Shown here: one piece after another, positions 6,995 to 8,054 of the stretch
Position numbering within the stretch: the first letter of the stretch is position 1
Layout of the letters: each line of letters begins with the position of its first letter
Origin: Victivallales bacterium
Lineage (GTDB): Bacteria > Verrucomicrobiota > Lentisphaeria > Oligosphaerales > Lenti-02
Reading direction: 5' to 3'
Length of the DNA: 8,054 nucleotides
Assembly: GCA_018648945.1 (NCBI GenBank)
Contig: JABGQJ010000055.1
Coordinates: 1-8,054, forward strand
Made by a program: the position numbers and the translations under genes
The notes under the pieces: model-generated
Told to the model about the DNA's origin: nothing
What the model saw: the letters and a program-made list of their open reading frames with translations, nothing else
Database searches by the model: none

Positions 6995-6997
6995 TAT

Positions 6998-8054
6998 CTA
7001 GCGCACAACCTGGAACTTGGCAACCCCGCTCGCGCCGGTCAAGACGTCCCGCACAGTCACTCGCCAACCACCCACGGCTGCATTCCTGGCCAGCGGCAGT
7101 TGCAGTGTCACCTTTCCCGCAACTGCCACCACGGACTGGTTGTGCCAGGTGCCAGAGCCGCCGGGCCCCCTCACTTCCAGTCGTACCACATGATCCCCGG
7201 GCTTCGCGTCACCCGCGAGAACCCGCAGGGCGACCGGGATGACCTCACCTTGGGATGCCTTTTGCGGAGCCTTGACGACCACGCTCCCCACCTTGTACGG
7301 CAGGCGGGCCAGCAGCAGCGTGTTGCCGGGAGCCAGGGATGTCCCAACCGAAGCCACCTGCCCCAAATACTCCCCCTTGCGAATGTCATAGGTGTGGGCG
7401 GAATCCGCGAACTGCAGGCGGACTGGATCACTGTCTTCGCAACGGCGGTGATCCCGAATGAAGCCACGCACGGCCAAGGCGCCACGCCGGAACGTGTTCA
7501 GTTCCCAGGCCCGAGGCACGCCGCCGACCGTCGCCTCGACCCGCACGCGCCGCGCTACGCCCGCCCGTTTCACCAATGCTGCCACCAACTCACGGGCACC
7601 CGCATCGTAGTCCGGCAGCACGAAATTCAGATACACAGTCAATCCCTTCCCGTGTGCCTTGGTCGCCACAGCCAACTCGCCGCTCGCGTGGCGCGCGAGG
7701 ACCTCGGCCCCCGCAGCCTGCAACGCCTCGCGCGCCCGCACCGGGAAGACAAGCTTCGGCAGGCCGAGCAGATCGTCGCCACCGGTCCCCGTCACCAGCG
7801 ACTCCCCATACGTCATGCCGCCAGCATCCGCCCTGGCGACACCGAAGAGATCGCGCAGAATCCCCGGGTCTGCGGGTCTGCCATGGGCATCGGTGCGCAA
7901 CGCCCGTAGGTCGGTCACCACCATCCCCCCTGCCCGCACGTACTCGGTCAACTTCGCCACCAGCGCCGGCGAAGCGGCCACCGTGAAGGGCAGGAACAGC
8001 AACGGGAACTCGTCCAGCACGTTCCCCTTCAGAACCTGCTCGGGTGCCACGTAC
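6998..8054 (-). CDS. Glycoside hydrolase with trimerisation-like domain, 3' part
   Basis: The reading frame enters from the right edge, so the start and presumably the catalytic barrel lie outside; the GTG at 8050 is an internal Val, not a credible start. About 350 residues are visible, ending at the TAG at 6998-7000. Numbering from that Val, residues 15-75 (FPLLFLPFTVAAS, LTEYVRAGGMVVTDLRAL, ILRDLFGV) resemble the beta-galactosidase trimerisation (GH42 M, class-I-amidotransferase-like) domain. Residues about 130-165 (HGKGLTVYLNF, then a helix ending KRAGV) close that fold. Residues 180-258 are beta-rich, with YDIRKGEYLG and LPYKVGSVVVKAP, a pattern seen in such hydrolases. Residues 258-350 look like an Ig-like domain ending GGWRVTVRDVLTGASGVAKF. 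The likely role is hydrolysis of a galactoside or other polysaccharide, possibly outside the cytoplasm, but the specificity and any signal peptide are not visible. Confidence 0.72.
   Translation of the reverse strand, partial: YVAPEQVLKGNVLDEFPLLFLPFTVAASPALVAKLTEYVRAGGMVVTDLRALRTDAHGRPADPGILRDLFGVARADAGGMTYGESLVTGTGGDDLLGLPKLVFPVRAREALQAAGAEVLARHASGELAVATKAHGKGLTVYLNFVLPDYDAGARELVAALVKRAGVARRVRVEATVGGVPRAWELNTFRRGALAVRGFIRDHRRCEDSDPVRLQFADSAHTYDIRKGEYLGQVASVGTSLAPGNTLLLARLPYKVGSVVVKAPQKASQGEVIPVALRVLAGDAKPGDHVVRLEVRGPGGSGTWHNQSVVAVAGKVTLQLPLARNAAVGGWRVTVRDVLTGASGVAKFQVVR

Noticed and set aside
7100..7909. A 269-codon open frame on the + strand
   Set aside because: It is the in-register antisense shadow of the glycoside hydrolase; the - strand frame carries the recognisable trimerisation and Ig-like patterns.
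6998..8050. The GTG at 8050 as a true start of the hydrolase gene
   Set aside because: The frame stays open to the window edge, and the visible part begins within a trimerisation-like domain that normally follows a catalytic barrel, so the gene is cut by the edge.

Overview
The window is GC-rich and carries four protein-coding genes, one of them cut by the right edge. There is one very long gene on the + strand (391-4875), then three genes on the - strand (6388-4961, 6929-6501, and 6998 to beyond 8054). No rRNA, tRNA, CRISPR array, transposase or phage gene was seen. Three features point to an uncultured member of the PVC bacteria or a neighbouring group (Planctomycetota, Lentisphaerota/Kiritimatiellota, or possibly Hydrogenedentota/Armatimonadota): the very long exported transglutaminase/TPR protein, the L-fucose-isomerase-like enzyme of an unusual clade, and the C-terminal part of a beta-galactosidase-trimerisation-type glycoside hydrolase. 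This placement is an inference from family recall, not a database result.

Layout. Bases 1-305 hold no convincing gene. A good sigma70-like promoter (TTGACA, 17-base spacer, TAGGGT; 306-334) precedes a short leader that contains a perfect 6-bp inverted repeat (342-359) and a GGAG ribosome binding site (379-382). These lead into a 1494-residue exported protein: signal peptide, DUF3857, transglutaminase-like domain with an intact Cys/His/Asp triad, a beta-rich linker, TPR repeats, a probable NTF2-like domain, and more TPR repeats with an NlpI-like C-terminal block. The gene converges on the isomerase gene across an 85-base gap that holds a nested palindrome (4922-4956), which looks like a dispersed repeat or a two-way terminator.

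On the - strand, in transcription order, are the 3' part of a glycoside hydrolase, a small GFA-family zinc protein with a signal peptide and its own promoter, and an L-fucose/L-arabinose-isomerase-like enzyme. The hydrolase and isomerase fit a sugar-scavenging theme (polysaccharide release, then aldose-ketose isomerisation). The GFA protein between them has no obvious role in that theme and is the most unusual small gene here because it appears to be exported.

I did not find a clearly new multi-gene system. The points most worth follow-up are the exported GFA protein, the domain order of the giant transglutaminase/TPR protein, and the intergenic palindrome.
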